A program made the position numbers and the translations under genes. The notes below the pieces were generated by a model. That model saw only the letters and a program-made list of their open reading frames with translations, was not told where the DNA came from and searched no databases. Shown here one piece after another: positions 35,856 to 43,716 of a DNA stretch of 55,327 nt (the stretch's first letter is position 1; every line of letters starts with the position of its first letter). Source of the DNA: Sphingobacteriales bacterium (lineage in GTDB: Bacteria; Bacteroidota; Bacteroidia; Chitinophagales; Chitinophagaceae). The DNA lies in contig JACPUV010000019.1 in the NCBI GenBank assembly GCA_016192105.1, forward strand, positions 1 to 55,327. Reading direction: 5' to 3'.

Positions 35856-36773
35856 ATGAAAAACAACCTGCATCCCCGCCTGGCTGCCCTGGTCTCCTTC
35901 TTACTCGTTGGCTGGTTATCGGATTCCTGTCAGTCTTCGCGTTCCGCCACTTCTTCAAGAATGCTCCGTTTTAATTATGAGAACGGCAAAGGCTACGATT
36001 ATGAAATGGAAATGCTGTTTGAACAGAAAATACTGGAAACCCCGGTGAAGATCGGGATGAACACTTATTATTCGATCGATGTACAGGCAGATGACGGAAA
36101 CGTGAAAACCCTGGCGGCCCGGTATGAACGTTTCAAAATGGACATGGATATGGTGGGGATGAAATTAAATGTGGATACGGAAGACCCGGTAGATACGGCT
36201 GGTTTTGCCGGCGATAAACTGGCAATGCTGGGAAGGGTGTTCCGGGCGGTGAAAGGGAAAAGCTTTGAAATGAAAGTGGATGGAGAAGGAAAAGTGCTGG
36301 AGGTAAAAGGCTTTAAGGAAATGACAGAATCCATTGTGTCCTCCCTGGGGCTGGACCCCGAAAAAGAAAGGGAGACCCGGGAAAAAATGAAACAGCAGTT
36401 TGGTCAGCAATTCAATGATCAGAAAGTGCGGGAACAGTTTGAACGGTTCTTTTATATTTTTCCCGCCAAAGAAGTAAAAGCGGGAGACAGCTGGAAAAAA
36501 AGCAGTCATGTATCGGGCCTTTTTTCCGGGAACCTGAACTCCACTTATACCGTTACGGAAATGGAAGGGGATATGGTAATCATCGGAGAGAAAACCAGGA
36601 TTGTTTCCGATGATGAAAACGGGGAAACACTGGGTGAACAAACGGGTACCCTGGTGGTGGACAGCCGCAGCGGGTTAGTGGTAAAAGCCGATCTGCAGCT
36701 GGATATGACCGTTGCCGGGAGTCTTTCCATCCCGGTAAAGATCAAAACCATCATCCGGGGAAAAGCCAGGTAA
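35856..36773 (+). CDS. DUF6263-like lipoprotein
   Basis: The 305-residue protein has an N-terminal signal and probable lipobox (LSDSC, Cys near 24). The mature part is a beta-rich domain with KGYDYEMEMLFEQKI, a central TDP-like segment KGKSFEMKVDGEGKVLEV, and FYIFPAKEVKAGDSW, the pattern of the DUF6263 proteins common in Bacteroidota. The start at ATG 35856 (MKNNLHPRL) is preferred to an in-frame ATG at 35760, which would overlap the ccmB 5' end. It is probably membrane-anchored in the cell envelope. Function unknown. Confidence 0.75.
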   Translation: MKNNLHPRLAALVSFLLVGWLSDSCQSSRSATSSRMLRFNYENGKGYDYEMEMLFEQKILETPVKIGMNTYYSIDVQADDGNVKTLAARYERFKMDMDMVGMKLNVDTEDPVDTAGFAGDKLAMLGRVFRAVKGKSFEMKVDGEGKVLEVKGFKEMTESIVSSLGLDPEKERETREKMKQQFGQQFNDQKVREQFERFFYIFPAKEVKAGDSWKKSSHVSGLFSGNLNSTYTVTEMEGDMVIIGEKTRIVSDDENGETLGEQTGTLVVDSRSGLVVKADLQLDMTVAGSLSIPVKIKTIIRGKAR

Positions 36774-36795
36774 AAAGAAGGGTGTACCAGTCTCA

Positions 36796-37362
36796 TTATT
36801 TTTCGTGATAGCATTTGCGGCAGCGCGGTTCATAGGCATCCGTGGCGCCCAGCATCACCTGGTCCTCATTGGGGATCTTCCGGTAGGAATAATTGGCAAT
36901 ACTGCCGCATTTCATACAGATCGCATGGAGTTTGGTCACGTAATCAGCCTTTGCCATAATATACGGCATCTGCCCGAAGGGTTTGCCCAAATAATCCATA
37001 TCCAGCCCGGCTACGATTACCCGGATACCGCGGAAAGCCAGCTCATCACATACATTGGCGATCTCTTCGTCAAAGAACTGGGCTTCATCGATCCCGATCA
37101 CATCCGCCTCCCCCGCCATCAGCAGTATTTTTTGTGAATTATCGATCGGGGTGGATTGGATGGCCTGCGCATCATGGGACACGATCTTCACCTCGTCGTA
37201 GCGGATATCAATAGCGGGTTTGAATATTTCCACTTTCTGGTTGGCGATCTTCACGCGTTTCAGCCGACGGATCAGTTCTTCTGTTTTCCCGCTGAACATG
37301 GAGCCGCAGATTACTTCGATGCTGCCGCGCCGCTCGCCACTGGTATTGGGTTCAATAAACAT
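36796..37362 (-). CDS. tdk: thymidine kinase
   Basis: The 188-residue type II thymidine kinase salvages thymidine to dTMP. Features are the P-loop GSMFSGKT (residues 20-27), the catalytic/Walker B segment IGIDEAQFF, and a zinc ribbon formed by CMKCG and CRKC near the C-terminus. The length is normal. It is a single gene on the minus strand, divergent from the hypothetical gene at 37459. Confidence 0.96.
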   Translation of the reverse strand: MFIEPNTSGERRGSIEVICGSMFSGKTEELIRRLKRVKIANQKVEIFKPAIDIRYDEVKIVSHDAQAIQSTPIDNSQKILLMAGEADVIGIDEAQFFDEEIANVCDELAFRGIRVIVAGLDMDYLGKPFGQMPYIMAKADYVTKLHAICMKCGSIANYSYRKIPNEDQVMLGATDAYEPRCRKCYHEK

Positions 37363-37458
37363 TGTTAAGATTTAGCCGGGCTTTTTTACAAATGATTTTA
37401 TTGGCAAACTGTTTGTAACTTTAATGGGTCTGGTTTTGCCGGCGCCAAATATAATTGA

Positions 37459-38163
37459 ATGGAACGAATCGAAATCCTGATCAATAAATTAAAGGAGCAG
37501 TTTGAAAAAAATGCTGACCCGGCTGTATTGCTGGGCACCGTCCAGTTGCTCCAACTGGAATTGAACCGTTTCAGGCCGGTAGCGCCCCAGGGACTGGGTA
37601 CGGCCAAAGTGGCTGTCCTGCTGCCTGCCACCCCGGTACAACCGGAACCGGATCTCCCGGCCGGGTATGAAAAATATATTCCCCGGCCAGTTGCAGCCCC
37701 CCCGGTACTGGAAATAAAAGAAACCCTGCTGGTGGAAAAGGACAATGTGGCCACGGTCCAGAAAAACGGCCAGTTGGATATGGTCTTTGACCCCATGAAG
37801 GAAATCCCGACACTTTCCCAGCAGCCCAAAGGCGGGGAAGTGAATGATAAAGCGGATCTTTCAGAATCATTGAATGACCGGTTGAAACAAGGGCAGACCG
37901 AACTGATGGAGATCCTGAAAGAAGCACCGGTAAAAGACCTGCGCAAGGCTATTGGCATCAATGACCGTTTTGTATTTATCAGCGAACTTTTCCGGGGGGA
38001 CGAGAATATGTATGAGCGGAGCATCCGGACCATCAATAATTTTAATATCTACGCGGAAGCGGAATACTGGATCAGCCGGGAACTGAAAGTGAAACTGGGC
38101 TGGGATTCGGGAACTCCCACGGTCCTGCATTTTGATCAGCTGGTCAAAAGGCGTTTTTCCTGA
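37459..38163 (+). CDS. conserved Bacteroidota hypothetical protein
   Basis: The 234-residue soluble protein has an N-terminal helix (MERIEILINKLKEQFEK), a Pro-rich low-complexity middle (~45-100), and a C-terminal helical block (VKDLRKAIGINDRFVFISEL then FRGDENMYERSI and NIYAEAEYWI). That block looks strongly conserved in my memory of Chitinophagaceae genomes, where it is annotated as hypothetical. There is no signal peptide and no catalytic motif. Its last 28 bp overlap the 3' end of the convergent waaA gene. Confidence 0.75.
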   Translation: MERIEILINKLKEQFEKNADPAVLLGTVQLLQLELNRFRPVAPQGLGTAKVAVLLPATPVQPEPDLPAGYEKYIPRPVAAPPVLEIKETLLVEKDNVATVQKNGQLDMVFDPMKEIPTLSQQPKGGEVNDKADLSESLNDRLKQGQTELMEILKEAPVKDLRKAIGINDRFVFISELFRGDENMYERSIRTINNFNIYAEAEYWISRELKVKLGWDSGTPTVLHFDQLVKRRFS

Positions 38164-39404
38164 ATAAAATGAATAATTTTCCCGGTAGCACCCCTGTGCG
38201 ATTGCACAAAAGTTCCTGCCGCATTACTCCGGTACTGGTACTCTTTTTCATCATCGGATAAGGTTTCGATCAGCAGCCTGAGCATCCGGCCATCCATTTT
38301 GTCATCAGTAAAGGATACCGCCCCGCCGGATCTCACCAGCCCCACGGCTTCAGAATATTTCTGGTAATAAGGACCGAACAACACCATTTTATTATAGACC
38401 GCAGCTTCCAGTACATTGTGCACCCCGTTTTTTGTCAGGCCCCCTCCCACATAGGTCAGCCAGCCATAATTATAAAGCCGTGACAGCATACCGATATTAT
38501 CTATGACCAGGACCCGGGCCTCCCGGGCGCCTCCCTGTTGCAATTGTGAATACCTCACTGAATCCGGGAAAAGTTTTTGAATCTCGGCAAGGTGCTTTTC
38601 ACCGATCTCGTGCGGGGCGATGATCAGTTTCATCCCGGGATCCTGCAGGTCTCCGAAGGCGCGGGCCAGCACGGTTTCGTCTTCGGGCCAGGTACTCCCT
38701 GCCACCAGGGTTCTTTTATTCCCGGTAAAATCAGCCACAACCGGTATCGGTTCAAATTTTTCAGCGATAGCGATCACCCGGTCAAAACGGGTGTCGCCGG
38801 AAACCGTACAGATAGAGGAAAGGCCGATTTGTTTAATGAGTTCCGCGGATTCCGCGTTCTGTACAAAAAGCTGGTCAAACCGGGATAACATTTTTCGCTG
38901 CAGGCCGCCGTACCAGGAAAAAAAGCTCATGTCTTTCCGGAACAGGGCCGAGACCAGTAATAAAGGGATGTTCCGGTATTTTATTTTTTTTAAATAATAG
39001 TACCAGAATTCATATTTCACAAAAATGACCAGGCTGGGATGCACGATTTCGAGGAAGCGCCGGGCGTTTACGGGGCCATCGGCCGGCAAATAAAAAACCC
39101 AGTCGGCCCCGGAATAATTTTTTTGTACTTCATACCCGGAGGGCGAAAAAAAAGTCAGCAGGAAGCGATGATCCGGGTATTGCTGTTTCATTGTTTCCAG
39201 CAGGGGACGGCCCTGTTCAAATTCACCCAGGGAGGCGCAATGCATCCAGATGATTTTTTCATCCGCTGGGATCGCCCGGGCCAGCCGGCCGAAAATGGCG
39301 TTCCTTCCCCGCACCCATTTGGCGGCCTTGGCATTGAACAGGGAAGCCGTATAAATACCGGCTTTGTAAAGCAGGAGGAATATGTTATAGAAGAAAACGG
39401 CCAA
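38136..39404 (-). CDS. waaA: 3-deoxy-D-manno-octulosonic acid transferase
   Basis: The 422-residue GT-B glycosyltransferase adds Kdo from CMP-Kdo to lipid A precursor at the inner membrane. Features are an N-terminal membrane-anchoring helix (FFYNIFLLLYKAGIYTASL), the acceptor-side motif CASLGEFEQGRPL with the catalytic Glu, AGSTWPEDE, and the donor-site region YVGGGLTKNGVHNVLEAA. It is divergent from the sugar operon at 39502. A TACTTTTG -7 box lies 22 nt upstream. Confidence 0.94.
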   Translation of the reverse strand: MAVFFYNIFLLLYKAGIYTASLFNAKAAKWVRGRNAIFGRLARAIPADEKIIWMHCASLGEFEQGRPLLETMKQQYPDHRFLLTFFSPSGYEVQKNYSGADWVFYLPADGPVNARRFLEIVHPSLVIFVKYEFWYYYLKKIKYRNIPLLLVSALFRKDMSFFSWYGGLQRKMLSRFDQLFVQNAESAELIKQIGLSSICTVSGDTRFDRVIAIAEKFEPIPVVADFTGNKRTLVAGSTWPEDETVLARAFGDLQDPGMKLIIAPHEIGEKHLAEIQKLFPDSVRYSQLQQGGAREARVLVIDNIGMLSRLYNYGWLTYVGGGLTKNGVHNVLEAAVYNKMVLFGPYYQKYSEAVGLVRSGGAVSFTDDKMDGRMLRLLIETLSDDEKEYQYRSNAAGTFVQSHRGATGKIIHFIQEKRLLTS

Positions 39405-39426
39405 ATTACTGGGGTTGAACTGCTGC

Positions 39427-39434
39427 CAAAAGTA
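39427..39434 (-). promoter_or_regulatory. -7 box of waaA
   Basis: TACTTTTG on the minus strand matches TAnnTTTG, 22 nt before the waaA ATG. Confidence 0.5.
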
Positions 39435-39465
39435 ATGTCAATCGTGCAAACTACCTGTATTTTAC

Positions 39466-39473
39466 TATTTTTG
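39466..39473 (+). promoter_or_regulatory. -7 box of the nucleotide-sugar operon
   Basis: TATTTTTG matches TAnnTTTG, 28 nt before the ATG at 39502. It is divergent from the waaA box 31 nt away. Confidence 0.5.
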
Positions 39474-39501
39474 CGGCTCTTAAACAGCATAAATTCATAC
39501 G

Positions 39502-40632
39502 ATGCGACAAATTCAAATGGTTGACACCCGTACCCAGTATCATCATATCAAGGCCGAGGTGGATCAGGCGGTACTGGATGTAATGGAAAGTTCGGCTTTT
39601 ATTAATGGCAAACCGGTACAGGAATTTGCCGGCAATCTCTCGGCTTATCTCGGTGCAAAGTTTACAATCCCCTGTGCCAATGGCACCGATGCCCTGCAGA
39701 TTGCCATGATGGCCCTGGACCTGCAACCCGGGGATGAAGTGATCACGCCTTCCTTTACCTATATCGCGACCACGGAAGTGATCGCTTTGCTGAAGCTGAA
39801 ACCGGTATTTGTGGAAGTGGATCCCAAAACTTTTTGTATCGATCCGGCAGCCATAGAAAAAGCCATCACGACCCGGACCCGGGCGATCGTACCCGTACAT
39901 CTCTACGGGCATGCGGCACCGATGGAAGCGATCATGGCCATCGCGAAGAAACATAATCTGTATGTGATCGAAGACAATGCACAGGCCATTGGTTGTGATT
40001 ATACATTCGCAGACGGTTCGAAGAAAAAAACGGGGACCATCGGGGATATCGGCTGTACTTCCTTTTATCCTTCCAAGAACCTGGGGGCTTTTGGGGACGG
40101 CGGCGCTATTTTTACCAACGATGAAGCGCTGAGTGTGAAACTGCGGATGATCGCCAACCACGGACAGCAAAAAAGATACTACCATGAAATGGTGGGCTGT
40201 AACAGCCGGTTGGATACCATCCAGGCGGCCATCCTCGATATCAAACTGAAACACCTGGATGAATACATCGCGGCAAGACGCTCGGCGGCTGATTTTTATA
40301 ACAAGGCCTTTGGGGGACATCCAAAGATTACGATCCCTTACCGGGCTGCTTATTCCCATCATGTCTTCCATCAATATACACTGATCCTCGAAGGAGTTGA
40401 CCGCGATGCGCTGTCTCAATACCTGGCCACGCAGCAGATCCCTTCCATGATCTATTACCCGGTACCCGGCCACAAACAAAAAATGTTTGAGCAATTCGGT
40501 TCCGGTTCACAGGTATTGCCGGTTACGGACTGGCTGACGGAGCGGGTGATCTCCCTCCCCATCCATACCGAACTGGACGGGGAACAATTAGCGTTTATCA
40601 CCCAACAGGTGCTGGCATTTATCAATAAATAG
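39502..40632 (+). CDS. DegT/DnrJ/EryC1/StrS-family sugar aminotransferase
   Basis: The 376-residue PLP enzyme aminates a keto-sugar nucleotide. Motifs are ANGTDALQIAM (PLP phosphate), TPSFTYIATTE, VHLYGHAAPM, EDNAQAIG, and the PLP lysine K192 in FYPSKNLGAFGDGG. With the UDP-HexNAc dehydrogenase behind it, it could be a WbpE-like aminotransferase for a 3-amino-uronic acid, although the oxidase that would supply the keto sugar is not adjacent. It is the first gene of a four-gene operon; the next start is 37 nt away. Confidence 0.92.
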   Translation: MRQIQMVDTRTQYHHIKAEVDQAVLDVMESSAFINGKPVQEFAGNLSAYLGAKFTIPCANGTDALQIAMMALDLQPGDEVITPSFTYIATTEVIALLKLKPVFVEVDPKTFCIDPAAIEKAITTRTRAIVPVHLYGHAAPMEAIMAIAKKHNLYVIEDNAQAIGCDYTFADGSKKKTGTIGDIGCTSFYPSKNLGAFGDGGAIFTNDEALSVKLRMIANHGQQKRYYHEMVGCNSRLDTIQAAILDIKLKHLDEYIAARRSAADFYNKAFGGHPKITIPYRAAYSHHVFHQYTLILEGVDRDALSQYLATQQIPSMIYYPVPGHKQKMFEQFGSGSQVLPVTDWLTERVISLPIHTELDGEQLAFITQQVLAFINK

Positions 40633-40669
40633 AAAAATCGATCTTAAACCTTCATTAAAACAGCAGAAC

Positions 40670-41959
40670 GTGTACCAGGAATTAGTAGATAAAAAAGTAA
40701 AATTAGCCGTTATCGGACTGGGCTATGTGGGATTACCCATCGCGCTGGAATTTGCCCGTAAAATTTCAGTCATTGGCTTTGATATCAGCGCCCGCCGCAT
40801 CGAAATGATGAAACAGGGAATCGATCCCAGCAATGAACTCGAAAAAGAAGCATTTGATGGCTGCGATATTACATTTACGGATTCCCTGGATGTATTGCGG
40901 GAGGCGAAGTTTTTTATCGTGGCCGTTCCCACCCCGGTCGATGAGCACAATGTTCCGGACCTGACCCCCGTGCAAAGGGCTTCTGAAACCGTTGGTAAAG
41001 TGATCAAGAAAGGGGACTATGTGGTGTTTGAATCCACCGTGTATCCCGGTTGTACCGAGGAGGATTGTCTTCCTATCATGGAAAAACTATCGGGGCTGAA
41101 AAATATCGTTAATTTCAAACTGGGCTACTCGCCCGAGCGGATCAACCCGGGTGATAAACAGCATACCCTGGCTACTATTGTAAAAGTGGTATCGGGTTGT
41201 GATGCGGAATCACTGGAAGAGATCGCCAAAACCTATGAGTTAGTGGTAAAAGCAGGGGTGCACCGCGCTTCCTCCATCAAAGTGGCTGAGGCCGCCAAGA
41301 TCATTGAGAATACGCAACGGGACCTGAACATTGCCCTGATGAATGAGCTTTCCCTGATTTTTGATAAGATGAATATCAACACCTACGAAGTGCTGGAAGC
41401 GGCCGGTACCAAATGGAATTTCCTGAAATTCCAGCCGGGCCTGGTTGGAGGACATTGCATTGGTGTGGATCCCTATTACCTGACCTATAAAGCCAAGGAA
41501 CTCGGTTATCACTCCGAAGTGATACTGGCCGGACGGAGCATCAACGATAATATGGGAAAATATGTGGCCAAAAAAGTGATCCAGCATATTATCAGGAACA
41601 ACGGGGATGTGAAGGCCGCCAAAGTACTGATCAAAGGAGCCACGTTTAAGGAAGACGTGAGCGATATCCGCAATTCCAAAGTACGGGATGTGGTGAATGC
41701 CCTGAAAGAATATTTTGTAAATGTGGAAGTGGAAGACCCGCATGCGGATTCCGCGGAACTGGAGCATGAGTACGGGTTTGGCCTGGTGGATAAGATAGCC
41801 GATGATTATGATGCAGTGATCATACCAGTGCCGCACCGTCAATACAGGGACCTGGACGAAAACTACTATGCCGGTATTACAAAACCCCATGCGATGGTGG
41901 CCGACCTGAAAGGGATTTACCGCAACAAGATTACTAACCGAACCTACTGGAGCCTCTGA
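40670..41959 (+). CDS. nucleotide sugar dehydrogenase (UDP-N-acetyl-D-hexosamine 6-dehydrogenase, TviB/WbpA-like)
   Basis: The 429-residue protein oxidises the C6 alcohol of a UDP-HexNAc to the uronic acid with two NAD+. The Rossmann motif GLGYVGLPIA is at residues 16-25, and the catalytic Cys C263 is in GGHCIGVDPYYL. YSPERINPGD and KGATFKEDVSDIRNSK are typical of the UDP-GlcNAc/GalNAc branch (TviB/WbpA/Cap5L group). The start codon is GTG at 40670, the only good start before the Rossmann fold. It is followed by rfbC after 1 nt. Confidence 0.92.
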   Translation: MYQELVDKKVKLAVIGLGYVGLPIALEFARKISVIGFDISARRIEMMKQGIDPSNELEKEAFDGCDITFTDSLDVLREAKFFIVAVPTPVDEHNVPDLTPVQRASETVGKVIKKGDYVVFESTVYPGCTEEDCLPIMEKLSGLKNIVNFKLGYSPERINPGDKQHTLATIVKVVSGCDAESLEEIAKTYELVVKAGVHRASSIKVAEAAKIIENTQRDLNIALMNELSLIFDKMNINTYEVLEAAGTKWNFLKFQPGLVGGHCIGVDPYYLTYKAKELGYHSEVILAGRSINDNMGKYVAKKVIQHIIRNNGDVKAAKVLIKGATFKEDVSDIRNSKVRDVVNALKEYFVNVEVEDPHADSAELEHEYGFGLVDKIADDYDAVIIPVPHRQYRDLDENYYAGITKPHAMVADLKGIYRNKITNRTYWSL

Positions 41960-41960
41960 T

Positions 41961-42521
41961 ATGCCATTTATTGAAACCGATTTTCCGGGATTGCTCATCT
42001 TTGAACCCAGGGTCTTTGAAGACAGCCGGGGCTATTTCTTTGAGTCCTTTAATGACCGGATCTTTCGCGAACAGGGAATCGGCAGCCAATGGGTGCAGGA
42101 CAACCAGTCCGGTTCAAATTACGGGGTAATCCGCGGATTGCATTACCAGCTTCCTCCCAATGCACAGACTAAACTGGTAAGGGTATTATGCGGGGAGATC
42201 CTGGATGTGGTGGTGGATATCCGGAAAGGTTCCCCTTTCTATGGAAAAGTATTCAGCCTGGTATTGTCATCCGATAATAAAAAACAGTTGCTGATCCCGA
42301 AAGGGTTTGCCCACGGGTTCTCGGTACTAAGTGAGAAAGCGGAAGTATTGTATAAATGCGATGGCTTTTACGGAAAGGAAAGCGAGGGCGGGATTCTTTA
42401 CAATGACCCGGCACTGAATATTGACTGGGGCATTCCGGCTGACAGGGCCATCATTTCTGAAAAGGACAAATTACTACCCCCGCTGTCCGGCTGTGAAAAC
42501 AGTTTTGTATATAATCAATAA
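41961..42521 (+). CDS. rfbC: dTDP-4-dehydrorhamnose 3,5-epimerase
   Basis: The 186-residue cupin-fold enzyme is the third step of dTDP-L-rhamnose synthesis. The motif FFESFNDR and the catalytic histidine H61 in VIRGLHYQLPP are present, as is FAHGFSVLSE. The size is normal. It starts one base after the dehydrogenase stop and shares a base with the rfbD start, so all three are tightly coupled. The first two pathway genes, rfbA and rfbB, are not in the window. Confidence 0.95.
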   Translation: MPFIETDFPGLLIFEPRVFEDSRGYFFESFNDRIFREQGIGSQWVQDNQSGSNYGVIRGLHYQLPPNAQTKLVRVLCGEILDVVVDIRKGSPFYGKVFSLVLSSDNKKQLLIPKGFAHGFSVLSEKAEVLYKCDGFYGKESEGGILYNDPALNIDWGIPADRAIISEKDKLLPPLSGCENSFVYNQ

Positions 42522-43381
42522 TGAATACAAAGCCTGTCATACTGGTAACCGGTGCCAATGGCCAGTTGGGCAAGGAGCTGAAACAAATGGAACCTGTTTT
42601 CCCGGGCTTCCGTTTCATTTTTTTATCAAGGGAAGACCTTCCCATCCATCATTTTGAACTGGTTCGTAATTTTTTTAAAGGCTACCAGCCAACCTACCTG
42701 ATCAACTGTGCCGCGTACACGGCTGTTGACAGGGCCGAATCGGAAAAAGAGCTGGCCTTCCAGGTGAATGGTGAATCCGTGGGGGTGCTGGCTGCTGTTT
42801 GTAAGGAATACGATACCCGGTTCATCCATATTTCCACGGACTATGTTTTTGACGGGAAAGGGAAGACGGCTTATACACCCGAATCTCCCACAAATCCGCA
42901 AAGCGTTTATGGCGCTTCCAAACTGGAAGGGGAACAACAGGCCCTGTTATACAATCCCGGGTCCATCATCATCCGCACATCCTGGGTTTATTCTGAGTTT
43001 GGAAAGAATTTTGTGAAAACCATCCTTCGCCTGCTTAATGAAAAGGAAGACCTGGATGTGGTGAACGACCAGGTTGGTTCCCCGACTTATGCAGCAGATC
43101 TGGCCCGGGTTATCCTGGATATTATTGCATCGGGAAAATGGGTCCCCGGCATCTATCATTACTGCAACGAAGGAATCATCAGCTGGTATGAGTTTGCGGT
43201 TGCAATCAAAGAACTCACTAAGAGCAATTGCCGGATTCACCCTGTTCCTTCAGCGCAATATCCCACAGCGGCCAAAAGACCCGCTTACTCTGTGCTGGAT
43301 ACTGCAAAACTCAGGGAGACTTATTCCACCGGTTCCAGGAACTGGAAAGAAAGCCTTGCTGCCTGTATGGCACGGTTATAA
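42521..43381 (+). CDS. rfbD: dTDP-4-dehydrorhamnose reductase
   Basis: The 286-residue SDR enzyme makes dTDP-L-rhamnose, the last step. The NAD(P) motif TGANGQLGKEL is at residues 10-20, followed by NCAAYTAVDRAE, STDYVFDG and the catalytic YGASKLEGE. Its ATG overlaps the rfbC stop by one base. It ends the nucleotide-sugar operon; no strong terminator is visible right after it. Confidence 0.95.
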   Translation: MNTKPVILVTGANGQLGKELKQMEPVFPGFRFIFLSREDLPIHHFELVRNFFKGYQPTYLINCAAYTAVDRAESEKELAFQVNGESVGVLAAVCKEYDTRFIHISTDYVFDGKGKTAYTPESPTNPQSVYGASKLEGEQQALLYNPGSIIIRTSWVYSEFGKNFVKTILRLLNEKEDLDVVNDQVGSPTYAADLARVILDIIASGKWVPGIYHYCNEGIISWYEFAVAIKELTKSNCRIHPVPSAQYPTAAKRPAYSVLDTAKLRETYSTGSRNWKESLAACMARL

Positions 43382-43716
43382 CGCCCTCCCTTACTCCTTT
43401 ATTTATTTTAAGCAGGGACTTTTATTTAAACCCCGCCGGGAACCGGAAGTCCGAAAAGCGGTTATCTGCAGCAGGGGAACCGGGTTTTCGCTTATCAATA
43501 TTTTGATTTTCACGTATTGAAATTCAGTCACAAAGGGAACCTTTGGCGCTTTCCCGTCGATTCAATCCTGGCAATTGGCAGGATCCAGGTGAATTTCAGC
43601 CCGGAAATGATACTTTTGTCAGGGAAATTATCCGGGAAACGGGACAGGTCTTGGTAATAATTCGCTAATTACCGCGTTTTAAACCAATCCGGTTCTCCTG
43701 GTTACAGAAAGCCCGT
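43382..43716 (+). promoter_or_regulatory. 335-bp intergenic region with -7 box of the surface-protein gene
   Basis: The only signal I can support is TACTTTTG (43611-43618), an exact TAnnTTTG match 98 nt before the next ATG. A short inverted repeat AAAGG..CCTTT lies at ~43532-43545. No coding sequence is recognisable. Confidence 0.4.

Noticed and set aside
39451..40494. A 347-codon frame antisense to the sugar aminotransferase gene
   Set aside because: It is a shadow frame produced by codon bias; the plus-strand gene has all PLP motifs. The same applies to long antisense frames under gdhA (32994-33866), sucA (5007-5747) and the type B surface protein (45187-46044).
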